A DNA stretch of 32,943 bases from Clostridia bacterium (GTDB lineage Bacteria > Bacillota > Clostridia > Christensenellales > Aristaeellaceae), in assembly GCA_017476605.1 (NCBI GenBank), contig JAFUZM010000051.1, positions 1 to 32,943 on the forward strand. The letters are read 5' to 3'. Both the position numbers and the translations under genes were made by a program. Shown piece by piece: positions 7,736 through 16,415 of the stretch; within the stretch, counting starts at the first letter, position 1, and the number at the start of each line of letters is the position of its first letter. The notes under the pieces are model-generated. The model saw nothing but the letters and a program-made list of their open reading frames with translations. It ran no database searches and had not been told where the DNA came from.

Positions 7736-9940
7736 ATGAGACGAGCGATAACCATTGTGACAGCATTGATGCTGGCTTTGACTTCCCTCGCATTTGCTGA
7801 GGTGCATCGGGTGACCCCGGGCGAGAGCTTCTATGGCTATGTGAATCAGGACTACTTCAATGCCTTTGACAGTGGCATTGAGGAAACATGGGTTGAGCCC
7901 GTATACGGAGAACTGATCACGGATGATCCGGAGCTGATTTTCAAGACAGATCAGATGAGTCGGATGGACGAAATGCTCAGCCAGCAGGCAATGGCGGCTG
8001 CAGAGACTGCTTTTCGCGGTGAGGGTGCGGAGGAGCCTGGTACACCGGCGCAACGGGTGTACGATCTGTATGATTCGATGCGGCATAAAGCGGAGGATCA
8101 CGAAAAAGACGACGCGAGATTCCTCGCCTGGGCAGACATGCTGGTGCAGGTCGCCGATTACACGGAGTTTCTGGATGCGGTGAAATATGTATACCGGGAA
8201 ACCGGCGTGAACGTGCTTTACAGCATCACGGCAGAACAGGAGAGGGAGAGCAATCTTCCCTTGCCGAAGGTGCGCGTGGCTGCACCGACGGAGGGGCTGA
8301 AGGTCGCTCTCGACCCCGAAATGTCTAAGACATATGGCAGGGATTACTGTGCCGCGATGTCGGAGCTTGCACAGTGTCTGGGTTTGGAAGCCACAGAGGC
8401 AGACATCGAGGAGGCCTGGAAATACCAGTGCACGGCAAATCCTGCCCGACCGCTGGTAGACGAGCTTGAAGGACTGCGTAAGTCCCGCTCGAGGGATGCG
8501 GAGGATTCCTATAGCCTGGAGGATTACCGGGCAGACTGTGATCGCCTGGATGCCCTTTACCCGGATATGGATACCACGCCGCCTGAGGACTTGAATGATG
8601 TGGACGCACAGATCTATTCCTTCCTGGTGTATACCGGCCTGATGGACAACGTCGCCCTTCCGAGGGAGGAGATGAGCGCCGATCTCATTGGCATCCTGGA
8701 GGACGCGGGCTTCGTGAGTGACCGCGTAATCGTTGCGCCGGATGCACTGCCCGTGCTGATGAGGGTTTCTAAGACGAATCTGACTGCACTCAAACTGAAT
8801 GCTGTTCAGGTGCTGGCAGAAAAGCTGTCCTACACACCTGACGCTTTCCTGAATCCCATGACACGGATGAAGCGTGCGGCGGCGTGTGCAATGTGGGGCG
8901 GTGACGATGCCCCGGCGGATGAAACAGATATGTCCGATGATGCGATGAAGACGAGGACGCTTCAGCTGCTTTTCCAGGATCAGGGGCTCCTGTGGGCGCA
9001 AGAATATTATGATGATTCCCTGAGTGGACGGGCAGAGGAACTTACGGAGCATATTTTTGATGCTTATATCCGCCGAATTGAACACAATGACTGGCTGACT
9101 CATTCGGAAAAAGAGTTCATCATCCGCAAGTTGAACGGAATGGTCCGGCTCATCGGCATGCCGGACAGCACCAACTGTGTTTTCCCGGAGATCGTTTCCC
9201 GCGCAGAGGGTGGCAGCCTTCTGGTCAATACTGTGGCATTAAAGCGAGCAGAGCTACAGAAGTACCTGAACTGGGTCAATATACCAGGCTATGATCGGCA
9301 CTCCTTTGACGCACCCTTCTCCTACACCGAGGAAGTGTTTAATGCGATAACAGGCAATGCCGCAAATAACATTGCCTACAACACCATTGTGATTCCTGCC
9401 GGATTCATTGCCGGAATGGCTGACACAGAGGACGACACGCATATGCTTGCCACCATCGGTTTTGTTATTGCTCACGAGATTGGCCACGCCTTCGACGCCA
9501 CCGGCTCGTTACACAATGAGGTCGGTGCCTTCGAAAACTGGTGGAGCGAAACGTCCCGCACTGCCTTTCATGAGATTGAGAAGCAGTTTGAGACAGTTTA
9601 CCGCCGCTTCCCCATCGCTGAGGGCCGGTATCAGGACTTTAACGGAAACATGCAGGAGAACATGGCCGATTTTGCTGGGATGACTGCGATCCTGGATGTC
9701 GTAGGAAAGGATGCGGAGGCTCAGCGCATCATCCTGGAAACGTCCACGAAAATGGCCTCTACCGTGGGTTCCGCTGCTGTCATCGCCGAGAATATTGGGG
9801 AGTTTACTGATTCTCATGCCTATTCTCCCCTTCGCATGAACGCCATCATCAGTTCGATGGACTGCTTCTATGAGCTCTACGACGTCAAGCAGGGCGATCC
9901 CATGTACACCGCTCCCGAGGATCGGCTTCGGCTGTGGTGA
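7736..9940 (+). CDS. Secreted M13 family zinc endopeptidase (neprilysin/PepO-like)
   Basis: A 734-residue protein of about full M13 length (~630-740) plus a signal peptide (MRRAITIVTALMLALTS, cleavage near AFA). The zinc site is HEIGH (H580, E581, H584) with the third ligand in ENMADFAG (E641, with D645), matching the HExxH...ExxxD pattern of M13. The substrate-binding strand is NNIAYNTIVIPAG, and the C-terminus ends with RLRLW, near the typical terminal tryptophan. M13 enzymes cut oligopeptides up to about 40 residues. The mature protein starts without a lipobox cysteine, so it is probably released or wall-associated. GGGAGG at 7720-7725 favours the GTG at 7733 or the ATG at 7736; the ATG is chosen. 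Confidence 0.92.
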   Translation: MRRAITIVTALMLALTSLAFAEVHRVTPGESFYGYVNQDYFNAFDSGIEETWVEPVYGELITDDPELIFKTDQMSRMDEMLSQQAMAAAETAFRGEGAEEPGTPAQRVYDLYDSMRHKAEDHEKDDARFLAWADMLVQVADYTEFLDAVKYVYRETGVNVLYSITAEQERESNLPLPKVRVAAPTEGLKVALDPEMSKTYGRDYCAAMSELAQCLGLEATEADIEEAWKYQCTANPARPLVDELEGLRKSRSRDAEDSYSLEDYRADCDRLDALYPDMDTTPPEDLNDVDAQIYSFLVYTGLMDNVALPREEMSADLIGILEDAGFVSDRVIVAPDALPVLMRVSKTNLTALKLNAVQVLAEKLSYTPDAFLNPMTRMKRAAACAMWGGDDAPADETDMSDDAMKTRTLQLLFQDQGLLWAQEYYDDSLSGRAEELTEHIFDAYIRRIEHNDWLTHSEKEFIIRKLNGMVRLIGMPDSTNCVFPEIVSRAEGGSLLVNTVALKRAELQKYLNWVNIPGYDRHSFDAPFSYTEEVFNAITGNAANNIAYNTIVIPAGFIAGMADTEDDTHMLATIGFVIAHEIGHAFDATGSLHNEVGAFENWWSETSRTAFHEIEKQFETVYRRFPIAEGRYQDFNGNMQENMADFAGMTAILDVVGKDAEAQRIILETSTKMASTVGSAAVIAENIGEFTDSHAYSPLRMNAIISSMDCFYELYDVKQGDPMYTAPEDRLRLW

Positions 9941-10012
9941 TGGGACTTGTTGTGCCTCTTCCTGACGGGCATGTTCTCCCACAAGCATGGCTTTCTGGCC
10001 GAATGCAATGAG

Positions 10013-10110
10013 GACATCAATTTTCATGCTGGAAGCGGAAAGTTTTAAAAGCTTGAGCTCTTCGGTTAAGTTCTTTCATCGTTCAGCTTTTGCCAGGATC
10101 TTTTTGTACA
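10013..10110 (-). pseudogene. Decayed partial copy of the neighbouring AAA-type ATPase gene
   Basis: This stretch aligns with 12252-12345, which encodes about residues 55-86 of the ATPase at 10704-12509. Shared blocks include CTTGAGCTCTTCGGTTAA, GCCAGGATCTTTT and TCATGCTGGAA in the same order and spacing. It is frame-disrupted and isolated, so it is a relic of a second copy in the same orientation (minus strand). The similarity appears to continue weakly to about 10140. Confidence 0.75.
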
Positions 10111-10349
10111 GTAAGATATTAGTTGAGACGATTATTGTTGTGTATGATGCAGCACGTTTGGTGGTTGCAGACAGTGTGAATTTTGATACGCATGCAGAAT
10201 CTGAAGGCAGAAGATAAGCCCGAGACCATTTTTGTGGATGTCGACTGATTAAGATATCCTAAGATGCAATGGCTTTGATCAGGCAGGTGTCAGCATCATT
10301 CATATTCTTTCGTATACACTTAAGCCTAAGACGTTTACCCATGTATTTC

Positions 10350-10390
10350 GAAGAAAAACGTATCCAAGACCAGTGATGGGTCTTGGATAC
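10350..10390 (-). terminator. Intrinsic terminator for minus-strand transcription
   Basis: Twelve-base arms, GTATCCAAGACC (10360-10371) and GGTCTTGGATAC (10379-10390), are perfectly complementary around a 7-nt loop. Read on the minus strand, the hairpin is followed by GTTTTTCTT. It would end transcripts of the ATPase gene about 310 bases after its stop codon. Confidence 0.8.
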
Positions 10391-10703
10391 TGCATAGGCG
10401 CATTTCTATCTTTGTGAAGTTGTATTTTGCAAAGATGCCGTATGTATGATTTGACCGCATAAAGTATTTTCTAGCAAGCAAAACCACAACATGTAGTATG
10501 TCGACAATTAATCAATTGCTACAATTGGCATATTGTGTTCTAAAAAAGATGGTTTGTGCGGGAGAATCATGTATCTGAGGAATATCAGGTGTTGCAAGGA
10601 TGGAGTGCTGCTTGCCTGCCAGCTTCCGCTAACAGAGGCCAAACGTTATGAGGTGTTTGCTTCTTTAGAATATTCTCTGAGCCAGGAATAGAACTGCAAG
10701 GAA

Positions 10704-12509
10704 TCAAAGCAATTTCAAATATTCTTCCACATTCAAATATTCGATTCCGTTATCCAACAGGCAGCTTTCTCCTCTGTAGATGACACACTTTTTCGTAATC
10801 TTTCCGTATTGCTGCTCGACGGCTCGGCATTGTTCTTCATCTTCCAGAACATGATACTGACGTGAAACAATTTGTGTACTGTGCTTGACTTCATATGCCT
10901 CACAGGTGTTTTCATCGGAAGTGTATATCACCATGTCGAACTCACTTCGATCAAGAATCAGCTTGAATGCGCTTCTGTTTTTGGGCAAAGATCGAACAGT
11001 CTCAAGAAGAACGATATCCTCCATCATCCGGCCACGGACATCTTCAAGTATTTTATCGCAGGCAAGATCTTTTTCTCTTTGATCAAAGGACTTAAATTCT
11101 TCATCATTGATTAAGACATGCACTAAAGCCTGCGCTTGACAATATCGCATACCTGGTTGTGTGAAAAGGACATATTCATCCGGTTCGGTGATCATGCTTC
11201 TTCTGGGACAATCTACAATAAGGTCAAGCGCTTTCAGATATTCTTTGATCTCTGTGATGTGAGCATTCGTTATGCCTATATGGGTAGTCTCTGCATTTTG
11301 AATCTGCAGTATGCCCATCAGCTTGCTTGTAATCGCCTGTCTGTCAATTCTGTTTAAAACATCTGTGCGCTTTCGTTCATCTGGCTCTTTTTGAAGCAAC
11401 TGTGTTGCAGAGCCCAGATCATGAGACTTAAAAGGCGCAGTTAGTGTCGAGAGAAGAAACTTATGATTCATGCTTTCTATGATTCGATTAATTGCACTGG
11501 TTAGTTCTCCGGCTTCGTAGAGTGACCATAGATGGCGCATGTAGTTTCCCCTTTTGCAACACAAAAGGGAATGCTGAATATTCCCACAGATGGCGGTATC
11601 AATATATCTTCTTGTGGTTTCATCATCGCGGAATGCAGCATCTGTTGCCAGGGCATCCTCATCGTCAAAAGCCAGTTCTCCTGCACGAAGGGTTCCGCCA
11701 TAGCGAATATACTCGTCAATATGATCAATGCCAAGCAGGGAACTGTATTCGCGGAAGGGAATGAACGTTGTATGAATGGTATATGCACGGTCATACAGTT
11801 CCTGGGTAAGAGTAAACCAGAATCCAAGAGAATCTGTTCCTGATAAAACGATTTTCATTCCCTGCATTGCAAAAATGTCGGAGAACAGAGAGGCGGAATC
11901 GATGAAATCATCTAATAGTGTAACTTCATCCAAAAAGATGTATTGATAGCCTTGTTGTGCAAGATCACGAATATCGTGGGATAAATCAGACATGGTATCA
12001 GCAGTTCTGGCTTTGATATACACTGCGTGCTTTCGGTCCTCATCGGATAGATCGTTGATCGCCTGAAAGAGCAGGGTCGTTTTTCCTGTCCGCCTCAACC
12101 CATATAGAATGCAAACACGACCAGCCGTGTCACGGGTTAAATATCGGTTTAGCAAACGATAACAATCACGCTTTTTGAATGCTTTTACACTGGCAATCAG
12201 CCGTTCTAATGCATCGCCATATACAATATTTGTTTTATAGGACGGGAATGTCGCAATCGTCATGCTGGAAACAGAAGATTTCAATTGCTTGAGCTCTTCG
12301 GTTAACTGCTTTCGCAGTTCAGCTTCTGCCAGGATCTTTTCTCGATCCTGTATTTTTATATACTTCGAGACTGTCTTGTTGTTTTGGCGCCATTGCAGAT
12401 ATGGCTGTTTTTTGCCGTTGATCATCTTATAAACAACCGTTCCAACGGGGAGTTTAGTAAGCTGATCGTCTATTTCTTGGATGCGACGAAGCATTGCCAC
12501 GGTATTCAT
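10704..12509 (-). CDS. AAA-type ATPase with DUF4143/nuclease-like C-terminus
   Basis: A 601-residue protein. Residues ~20-52 (LPVGTVVYKMINGKKQPYLQ and WRQNNKTVSKYIK) form a small N-terminal module resembling the 'YxLQwRe..Kxk.KYI' motif seen in mobile-element proteins, followed by a charged helix. Walker A is GLRRTGKT (137-144) and Walker B YIFLDE (D194, E195), placing it with the archaeal-type AAA ATPases (ATPase-AAA plus DUF4143). The C-terminal ~90 residues have the spacing of a PD-(D/E)XK fold: FDMVIY, then CEAYEVKHS. The function of this family is not established; defence, toxin-like or selfish roles have been proposed for relatives. A minus-strand GGAGGTGATCC lies 3 bases from the ATG. 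A decayed copy of its 5' part lies downstream at 10013-10110. Confidence 0.88.
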   Translation of the reverse strand: MNTVAMLRRIQEIDDQLTKLPVGTVVYKMINGKKQPYLQWRQNNKTVSKYIKIQDREKILAEAELRKQLTEELKQLKSSVSSMTIATFPSYKTNIVYGDALERLIASVKAFKKRDCYRLLNRYLTRDTAGRVCILYGLRRTGKTTLLFQAINDLSDEDRKHAVYIKARTADTMSDLSHDIRDLAQQGYQYIFLDEVTLLDDFIDSASLFSDIFAMQGMKIVLSGTDSLGFWFTLTQELYDRAYTIHTTFIPFREYSSLLGIDHIDEYIRYGGTLRAGELAFDDEDALATDAAFRDDETTRRYIDTAICGNIQHSLLCCKRGNYMRHLWSLYEAGELTSAINRIIESMNHKFLLSTLTAPFKSHDLGSATQLLQKEPDERKRTDVLNRIDRQAITSKLMGILQIQNAETTHIGITNAHITEIKEYLKALDLIVDCPRRSMITEPDEYVLFTQPGMRYCQAQALVHVLINDEEFKSFDQREKDLACDKILEDVRGRMMEDIVLLETVRSLPKNRSAFKLILDRSEFDMVIYTSDENTCEAYEVKHSTQIVSRQYHVLEDEEQCRAVEQQYGKITKKCVIYRGESCLLDNGIEYLNVEEYLKLL

Positions 12510-12566
12510 TGGATCACCTCCGCGTATAGCATATCACACCATAACCAACAAAGCAAGGTTATGAGG

Positions 12567-12628
12567 TTATAAAGCTGCAGCGGGAACCTCTTATATCTAC
12601 TTAAGAGGTTCCCGCTGCAGCTTTATAA
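12567..12628. repeat. Perfect 27-bp inverted repeat with 8-nt loop
   Basis: The left arm at 12567-12593 and the right arm at 12602-12628 are exact reverse complements, each beginning or ending with TTATAAAGCTGCAGCGGG or its complement. The loop is TATCTACT. It lies 58 bases upstream of the ATPase start and abuts the GH13 relic; the relic's repaired reading frame runs into the right arm. No U-tract follows on either strand, so a simple terminator is unlikely. A shorter pair, ATAACC (12541-12546) and GGTTAT (12557-12562), lies between it and the ATPase gene. Possible roles are a small non-autonomous element end, a recombination hot spot or an operator. Confidence 0.85.
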
Positions 12629-12633
12629 TGGAT

Positions 12634-12877
12634 TTGTATTCCTTATAGGTGCCAAAGAGCGGGGGCTCATTTTCCTTGCGCAGTGCCGGACACTTCCGAT
12701 AGAAATTTAAAATGCTGCCTCGGTCGGCCCCCTCGGTTTCAGCGTTGACCGTGGGATAACTGGGGGTGATTAGAACCAGGGAGCGCCGGTTGTGAAGCCG
12801 GCATTCTCACCGGGCGTCCACTGAACCGGGGTACGCGAGGAAACCCGGCTGGAGACGTACATTCGGCGGAGCCGCCT
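12634..12877 (-). pseudogene. Decayed 3' fragment of the GH13 alpha-glucosidase gene (partial duplication)
   Basis: This segment is collinear with 14948-15190 inside the intact GH13 gene, with long identical blocks such as GGTGCCAAAGAGC and GGGCGTCCACTGAACCGGGG. On the minus strand it encodes the equivalent of RTPVQWTPGENAGFTTG. A 1-base loss then creates a stop after PWF; if this is repaired the frame continues through YPTVNAETEG and ILNFYRKC. It is a non-functional relic in the same orientation as the parent, with the AAA-ATPase-like gene between the two copies. Confidence 0.92.
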
Positions 12878-12992
12878 TCGATCACGGTATTAATGTTGCC
12901 ATCATCCTTTTTTATGAGCCGCGCGGCAAGGAACTGCAGCTGTAGACCGGGAAGCCGAGTTCGATGTTTCCATCTTTATCGCGCGAGTAAAA
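12878..12992 (-). other. Short unassigned stretch downstream of the ATPase-like gene
   Basis: On the minus strand one frame reads FYSRDKDGNIELGFPVYSCS followed by SLPRGS and a stop. This looks protein-like but does not match the GH13 gene at the corresponding place. It may be a piece of another decayed gene joined to the GH13 relic. I cannot assign it. Confidence 0.3.
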
Positions 12993-14567
12993 TCATAATT
13001 GCCACTTCTCGATCTTGCAGGTATATGCTCGTTGACCGGCTGGGGCATTTTTGTCATAATTGATGCCCACTAACAGAATCTCACCGCCGTAATCCTGTAT
13101 GACTGCAGGGTACTGCCGGTTCTTAATCTGATCAATTGCGGTATTCGTTGAATGGTTCCATTTTAATTCTACGATTAATGCAGGAACGGATGCGCCCTGC
13201 TTGGGAAGATACACAATATCAGCAAACCCGTAGCCTGAAGCCAGTTCTTCCATCTTTAGATAGTAATCTTTGTAGCTGAAATATGCGAGCTGGATGACTG
13301 TTCGAAGTGAGTTTTCATTATCAGCGTTCCGAGGATTTGTCGATTCCATATGCACTTTCTGGATTTGAGCAGCTACAGCTTTGGCGTTCATATGGATTGT
13401 ATCCCAGATAAGCTGATCACTTTCTTGAATGCGTTTTATTGTGTCAGGACTTCTGTCGGTTCGAATTGTTCTGACAAACTCTAAGCGAACTTCCTCATTG
13501 GGGATCCTTGCTTCTCTAGTCGTTTCGTCATAGGCAAGATAACCAAGGTGAATTAACAGTGTCAAAACATCGTCACGGTTTGAAAAGGTGATCAAATCAT
13601 TTAAAAAGCCTTTCGTTTCCACGGGAACGGCTGTGCCACCTATTAACTGAGCGATGGTCTGTCTTAAACCGTTAATATCCCTGCTGATATAGTTCATCAG
13701 GCTGTTTGCGGCGGATGTTTCTGTCCAATATGAATCGAAATCTCTGTAGAGTATTGACTTAATGACCGAGTTGGGATTGTAGATGGAACCGACATCACGT
13801 AATGTATAACCATCATACCACATCTTCATTTCAGTGAAATCAGTATTCTTTTCAGAACATAAACTCTGTACTTCGCATTCAGTAAAACCGACATACCGTG
13901 CAAACGGGCCAGGTTTCAGCATTGTATATTCAATAAAGTCAGAAATTGCAGACTGTGAACCATCCTTTTTAATTGGAAGGATACCAGTCATATAAACAGC
14001 GGCAAATATCTTTGCTGTTGTCCCGCTGCTTTTGAATAATGAACGAAGAAACTTTAAGTATTCGTATCCGATTTGTGGCGTTTCACGAATAGGAGCGTCC
14101 CATTCATCAATAATCATGATGAACTTGTTGCCGATTGCTTCCACGGCATTGACAAGTGTTGCGCCAAAGCCCTCTACAATATTCAGCGCAGGATATGCCT
14201 CTTTTAGCTCGTGAATAATACTCCTTTGAATAAAACCAACGATATCCTCAGCGGTTGTTTCACCAATCATATCTGTCATATTCAAATAAATCACATCGTA
14301 CTTGTTGAGGTGCGTCAGATATGATGGGACTTTTGCAATAGATAAATCGTCAAACAACAGGCTGGAATTACACGATTTGTCATAATACGCACAGAGCATT
14401 TGAGCGGCAAAAGACTTGCCAAAACGACGTGGACGGCTAATGCAAGTCAAACGTTGCGACGTTTCAATTGTTTGGTTAATAAGACCAATGAGGCCACTCT
14501 TATCGATATAAATGCCATTTCGAATGCCGGAAAAACCGCTGTTGCCTGGATTCACATAGGTTCCCAT
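12993..14567 (-). CDS. AAA-ATPase-like protein with PD-(D/E)XK nuclease-like C-terminus
   Basis: A 524-residue protein of the type with an N-terminal AAA-ATPase_like domain and a C-terminal PDDEXK_9-like domain. The P-loop variant RPRRFGKS is at residues 45-52, preceded by GIYIDKSGLI, which is typical of the family. Walker B is MIIDEWDAPI. The C-terminal part has GYGFADIVYLP and ALIVELKWN, the D...ExK signature. The family is abundant in gut Clostridia and Bacteroidetes and its role is not known. Start choice: an in-frame ATG at 14666 would add 33 residues, but GGAGGTGAG at 14572-14580 lies just ahead of the ATG at 14567 and a promoter fits upstream. It lies between the intact GH13 gene and its decayed copy, and is AT-richer than those. 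Confidence 0.9.
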   Translation of the reverse strand: MGTYVNPGNSGFSGIRNGIYIDKSGLIGLINQTIETSQRLTCISRPRRFGKSFAAQMLCAYYDKSCNSSLLFDDLSIAKVPSYLTHLNKYDVIYLNMTDMIGETTAEDIVGFIQRSIIHELKEAYPALNIVEGFGATLVNAVEAIGNKFIMIIDEWDAPIRETPQIGYEYLKFLRSLFKSSGTTAKIFAAVYMTGILPIKKDGSQSAISDFIEYTMLKPGPFARYVGFTECEVQSLCSEKNTDFTEMKMWYDGYTLRDVGSIYNPNSVIKSILYRDFDSYWTETSAANSLMNYISRDINGLRQTIAQLIGGTAVPVETKGFLNDLITFSNRDDVLTLLIHLGYLAYDETTREARIPNEEVRLEFVRTIRTDRSPDTIKRIQESDQLIWDTIHMNAKAVAAQIQKVHMESTNPRNADNENSLRTVIQLAYFSYKDYYLKMEELASGYGFADIVYLPKQGASVPALIVELKWNHSTNTAIDQIKNRQYPAVIQDYGGEILLVGINYDKNAPAGQRAYTCKIEKWQL

Positions 14568-14600
14568 CTGGCTCACCTCCAAAGATGTGATTACGATTGA

Positions 14601-14629
14601 AGCATACCATATCCTGAAGAAGGAGACAA
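14601..14629 (-). promoter_or_regulatory. Candidate sigma-A promoter of the AAA-ATPase-like gene
   Basis: On the minus strand TTGTCT (14629-14624) and TATGCT (14606-14601) are 17 bases apart, and a TG one base before the -10 makes an extended -10. The predicted transcript would start near 14594, leaving a ~27-nt leader with the GGAGGTGAG site. This supports the start at 14567. Confidence 0.55.
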
Positions 14630-14726
14630 ACCGATTTGCCCATTCTCTCAGTTTTTCTTTGATCATTTAGTAGCTGATTTTAAAGAAACTGAGAAAGAAG
14701 ACAACGGTGCAGCGTTAGCTCCCCTA

Positions 14727-16415
14727 TTACCTGGCAACTGTGAAACGGAGGAGAACTGCTTCATACGGCTGAAGCGTTCCATCAAAGGGCTTCTCGGAAT
14801 AGTTGGAGAGGAGACAGATGGACGGCAGTCCTCGGTAGGGCTTCGGAAGCCGGACACGGCAGGGGCGATCCGAAAAGGAGCAGAGGACAAGGATGCGGTC
14901 GTTCCCGAGTGCGCGTTCGTAGAGATAGACCTTGGAACTGAGCTTCTTGTACTCCTTGTAGGTGCCAAAGAGCAGGGTTTCATTTTCCTTACGGAGGGCC
15001 AGACACTTCCGATAGAAATTCAGAATGCTGTCAGGATCGGACTCCTCGGTTTCGGCGTTGACCGTGGGATAATTGGAGTTGACATAGAACCAGGGAGTGC
15101 CGGTTGTGAAGCCGGCGTTCTCGCCGGGCGTCCACTGAACCGGGGTACGCGAAGAATCTCGGCTGGAGACGTAGATTCGGCGGAGCCGCTTGTCCGGATG
15201 TTCCCAGCGGAACAGGGAATGATAGGCGGATTTGGAAACTACATCCAGGTACTGATCAATGGACGCAAGATGGATGTTCATCATGCCGATTTCCTGCCCC
15301 TGATAAATGAAGGGCGAACCGCGCTGGAAGATGTAGGAGGCAGCAAGCATGGTTCCGGATTCACGCCAGAACGTCTCGTTCCCGTAGCGGGAAAGGACCC
15401 GGGGATGGTCATGATTTTCAAGGTAGAGGGCATTCCAACCGTCGGAGGCGAGAACGCGCTGCCATTTGCTGAAGGCGCGCTTCAGCTTTCTGAGGGAGAA
15501 ACGATGATGCAGGTATTCGGTGATGAAACAGTCGGCCATGGTGGTATCGAACTGAATCAGCATGTCAAGGACACGGTTTTCGCCGCCGATGTAGTCAAGG
15601 GCATGACTGGCCTTGGTATAGGGCATTTCGCCGATCTGGACGGCACCGTATTCGGAGGCAACCCGGCGGTATTCGCTCAGGTACCTGAGGAGATTCGGAC
15701 CTTCCTTGTAGTAGGGAAGGCCGTTGATGGAGGGAATAAAGGGCAGACCGTTTGGCATGTGCTCGGTCTTAGAGATGTAGTTGATCACATCCTCCCGGAA
15801 TCCATCCACGCCCATATCGAGCCAGAACCGCATGATGGACACAATTTCCTCGCGGACCTTTGGATTGTCCATGTTGAGGTCCGGCTGTTTTCGGGCAAAG
15901 ACATGCAGGTAATATTGCTCACGGCTTTCGCAGTATTCCCAGGCGAGTCCCTCAAACTGGCTGTACCAGTTGTTGGGAGGGAGCTTGCTTTCCTTTTTGA
16001 AGCGGGGATCGCGCCAGATGTAATAGTCACTGTAGGGATTATCCCTGCTTTTACAGCTCTCAATGAACCAGGGGTGCTCGTCCGAGGTGTGGTTGATCAC
16101 GAGGTCAAGGAGCACCTTGAGGCCAAGTGAATGGGTCTTGTCAAGGACCTTCTTGAACTGCTCCAGGGTTCCATAGTCCGGATGAATGTTCTTGTAGTCG
16201 CTGATGTCGTATCCGTAGTCAGCGTTGGGAGAGGGATAAATGGGGCTGAACCAGATGGCGTCAATGCCGAGAGATTTGAGGTAATCAAGCTTGTCATAGA
16301 CGCCATACAGATCGCCGATGCCGTCGCCGTTTCCATCTGCAAAGCTTCGGATCCAGATCTGGTAGAATGACATGCGGCGAAAGTCAAACTGGGGCTTTTT
16401 GCTTATTCCTTCCAT
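14727..16415 (-). CDS. GH13 alpha-glucosidase, oligo-1,6-glucosidase type
   Basis: A 562-residue cytoplasmic enzyme, close to the usual length of oligo-1,6-glucosidases (~560), without a signal peptide. The GH13 catalytic residues are clear: nucleophile D209 in GFREDVINYIS, acid/base E263 in IGEMP, and D336 in ENHDHPR; DLVINHT is region I. The residue after the nucleophile is valine, which in characterised relatives goes with cleavage of alpha-1,6 rather than alpha-1,4 glucosides. The start at 16415 overlaps the end of the GT4 gene by 13 bases, so the two are translationally coupled. A decayed copy of codons from its C-terminal third lies at 12634-12877. Trehalose-6-phosphate hydrolase is a less likely alternative, because no phosphotransferase gene is near. 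Confidence 0.92.
   Translation of the reverse strand: MEGISKKPQFDFRRMSFYQIWIRSFADGNGDGIGDLYGVYDKLDYLKSLGIDAIWFSPIYPSPNADYGYDISDYKNIHPDYGTLEQFKKVLDKTHSLGLKVLLDLVINHTSDEHPWFIESCKSRDNPYSDYYIWRDPRFKKESKLPPNNWYSQFEGLAWEYCESREQYYLHVFARKQPDLNMDNPKVREEIVSIMRFWLDMGVDGFREDVINYISKTEHMPNGLPFIPSINGLPYYKEGPNLLRYLSEYRRVASEYGAVQIGEMPYTKASHALDYIGGENRVLDMLIQFDTTMADCFITEYLHHRFSLRKLKRAFSKWQRVLASDGWNALYLENHDHPRVLSRYGNETFWRESGTMLAASYIFQRGSPFIYQGQEIGMMNIHLASIDQYLDVVSKSAYHSLFRWEHPDKRLRRIYVSSRDSSRTPVQWTPGENAGFTTGTPWFYVNSNYPTVNAETEESDPDSILNFYRKCLALRKENETLLFGTYKEYKKLSSKVYLYERALGNDRILVLCSFSDRPCRVRLPKPYRGLPSICLLSNYSEKPFDGTLQPYEAVLLRFTVAR

Larger units (their letters stand above)
9941..10703. other. 760-bp gap between convergent genes, with remnants but no intact gene
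   Basis: The M13 gene (+) and the ATPase gene (-) converge here. The gap holds a decayed copy of the ATPase gene's 5' part (10013-10110) and a minus-strand terminator (10350-10390). An 18-codon fragment ending NLKAEDKPETIFVDVD stops near 10247, and a 40-codon frame runs from 10569 to 10691 (MYLRNIRCCKDGVLLACQLP...). None has a clear family. The base composition is AT-richer than the M13 gene. It reads as a graveyard of earlier insertions or deletions. Confidence 0.6.

Noticed and set aside
7586..9103. Long minus-strand open frame (505 codons) opposite the M13 gene
   Set aside because: It is antisense to a well-supported peptidase with intact motifs, has no recognisable domain, and its composition reflects the complementary frame.
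10569..10691. 40-codon frame as a real small gene
   Set aside because: It has only a weak GGGAG upstream, no family and no promoter, and lies in a region of remnants; it is mentioned in the gap entry instead.
12523..12551. TTGTTG-17-TATACG as the promoter of the ATPase gene at 10704-12509 (minus strand)
   Set aside because: The predicted start of transcription would fall inside the ribosome binding site, leaving no usable leader.
14651..14703. CTCAGTTTCTTT and its near-complement as a terminator of the GT4-GH13 operon
   Set aside because: The loop is long, the stem is AT-rich with bulges, and part of it lies within the leader of the next gene.
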